Shown here piece after piece: positions 5,242-5,302 of a DNA stretch of 5,302 bases (position 1 is its first letter; each line of letters begins with the position of its first letter). The position numbers were made by a program, and so were the translations under genes. The stretch comes from Phycisphaerales bacterium UBA7708 (GTDB lineage: Bacteria; Planctomycetota; Phycisphaerae; Sedimentisphaerales; Anaerohalosphaeraceae): positions 1-5,302 of the forward strand of contig DLFY01000056.1 of assembly GCA_002482415.1 (NCBI GenBank), in the 5' to 3' direction. The notes beneath the pieces are model-generated. The model made no database searches, had not been told where the DNA came from, and saw only the letters and a program-made list of their open reading frames with translations.

Positions 5242-5302
5242 ATAGGGGTAGGGATAACGCATTGATTTGCATTACCCCTCCCTCCGAACCGTGCTGGCGG
5301 AT
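5242..5302 (-). mobile_element. Group II intron, 3' end (domain V part and domain VI)
   Basis: Group II introns are self-splicing retroelements. Read on the minus strand, the window edge gives the 3' strand of domain V (ending CACGGTTC, 5286-5302), then a complete domain VI. Its arms are 5269-5282 (GGGAGGGGTAATGC) and 5246-5260, with an 8-nt loop between. They pair along their whole length with G-U wobbles and one unpaired adenosine at 5249, the expected branch point. From it to the end CCCCTAT at 5242 is seven nucleotides, the usual distance to the 3' splice site. The rest of the intron, including any reverse transcriptase gene, lies beyond the window, so class and activity cannot be judged. 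Confidence 0.82.

Overview
The window most likely comes from a planctomycete, probably of the Phycisphaerae/Sedimentisphaerales kind. This is inferred from protein style only: a secreted protein with a tandem dockerin-like calcium-binding pair near its N-terminus, a membrane-anchored protein ending in a pseudopilin-like tail (DPFDGQPLRY, then IGADGVDDGG), and long intergenic stretches full of small hairpins. All four genes I can support lie on the minus strand. I see no convincing gene on the plus strand and no tRNA or rRNA.

Layout from left to right. Bases 1-298 hold a repeat mosaic (copy A). It runs into the 3' end of a secreted glycerophosphodiester phosphodiesterase gene (299-1162). Next come a large secreted dockerin/beta-helix protein (1251-2942) and a short unrecognised ORF of 53 codons (3001-3162). 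The short ORF has its own ribosome binding site and a promoter-like pair at 3204-3233, so it and the large gene probably form one transcript. Bases 3163-3869 hold no gene apart from that promoter region. They contain three hairpins, a degenerate ~20-bp array ending in an ATTCCCGC/GCGGGAAT hairpin, a second copy (B) of the mosaic, and a nine-unit octamer array that stops exactly at the stop codon of the next gene. That gene (3870-5162) encodes a single-pass membrane protein with a pseudopilin-like C-terminus. The right edge (5242-5302) holds the 3' end of a group II intron on the minus strand: the end of domain V and a complete domain VI with a bulged branch-point adenosine.

The proteins share a location, the cell envelope or exterior, rather than an evident pathway. 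A lipid-headgroup hydrolase, a secreted surface protein and a membrane-anchored protein of unknown role do not make a recognisable system. The most unusual material is non-coding. Two minus-strand genes end in, or directly against, short-period tandem repeats (7 nt and 8 nt). In both cases these are followed downstream by the same set of hairpins with three-base loops and the same conserved blocks, as if a modular repeat element sits behind stop codons. I cannot say from sequence alone whether this is a 3'-UTR function or the landing pattern of a repeat family.
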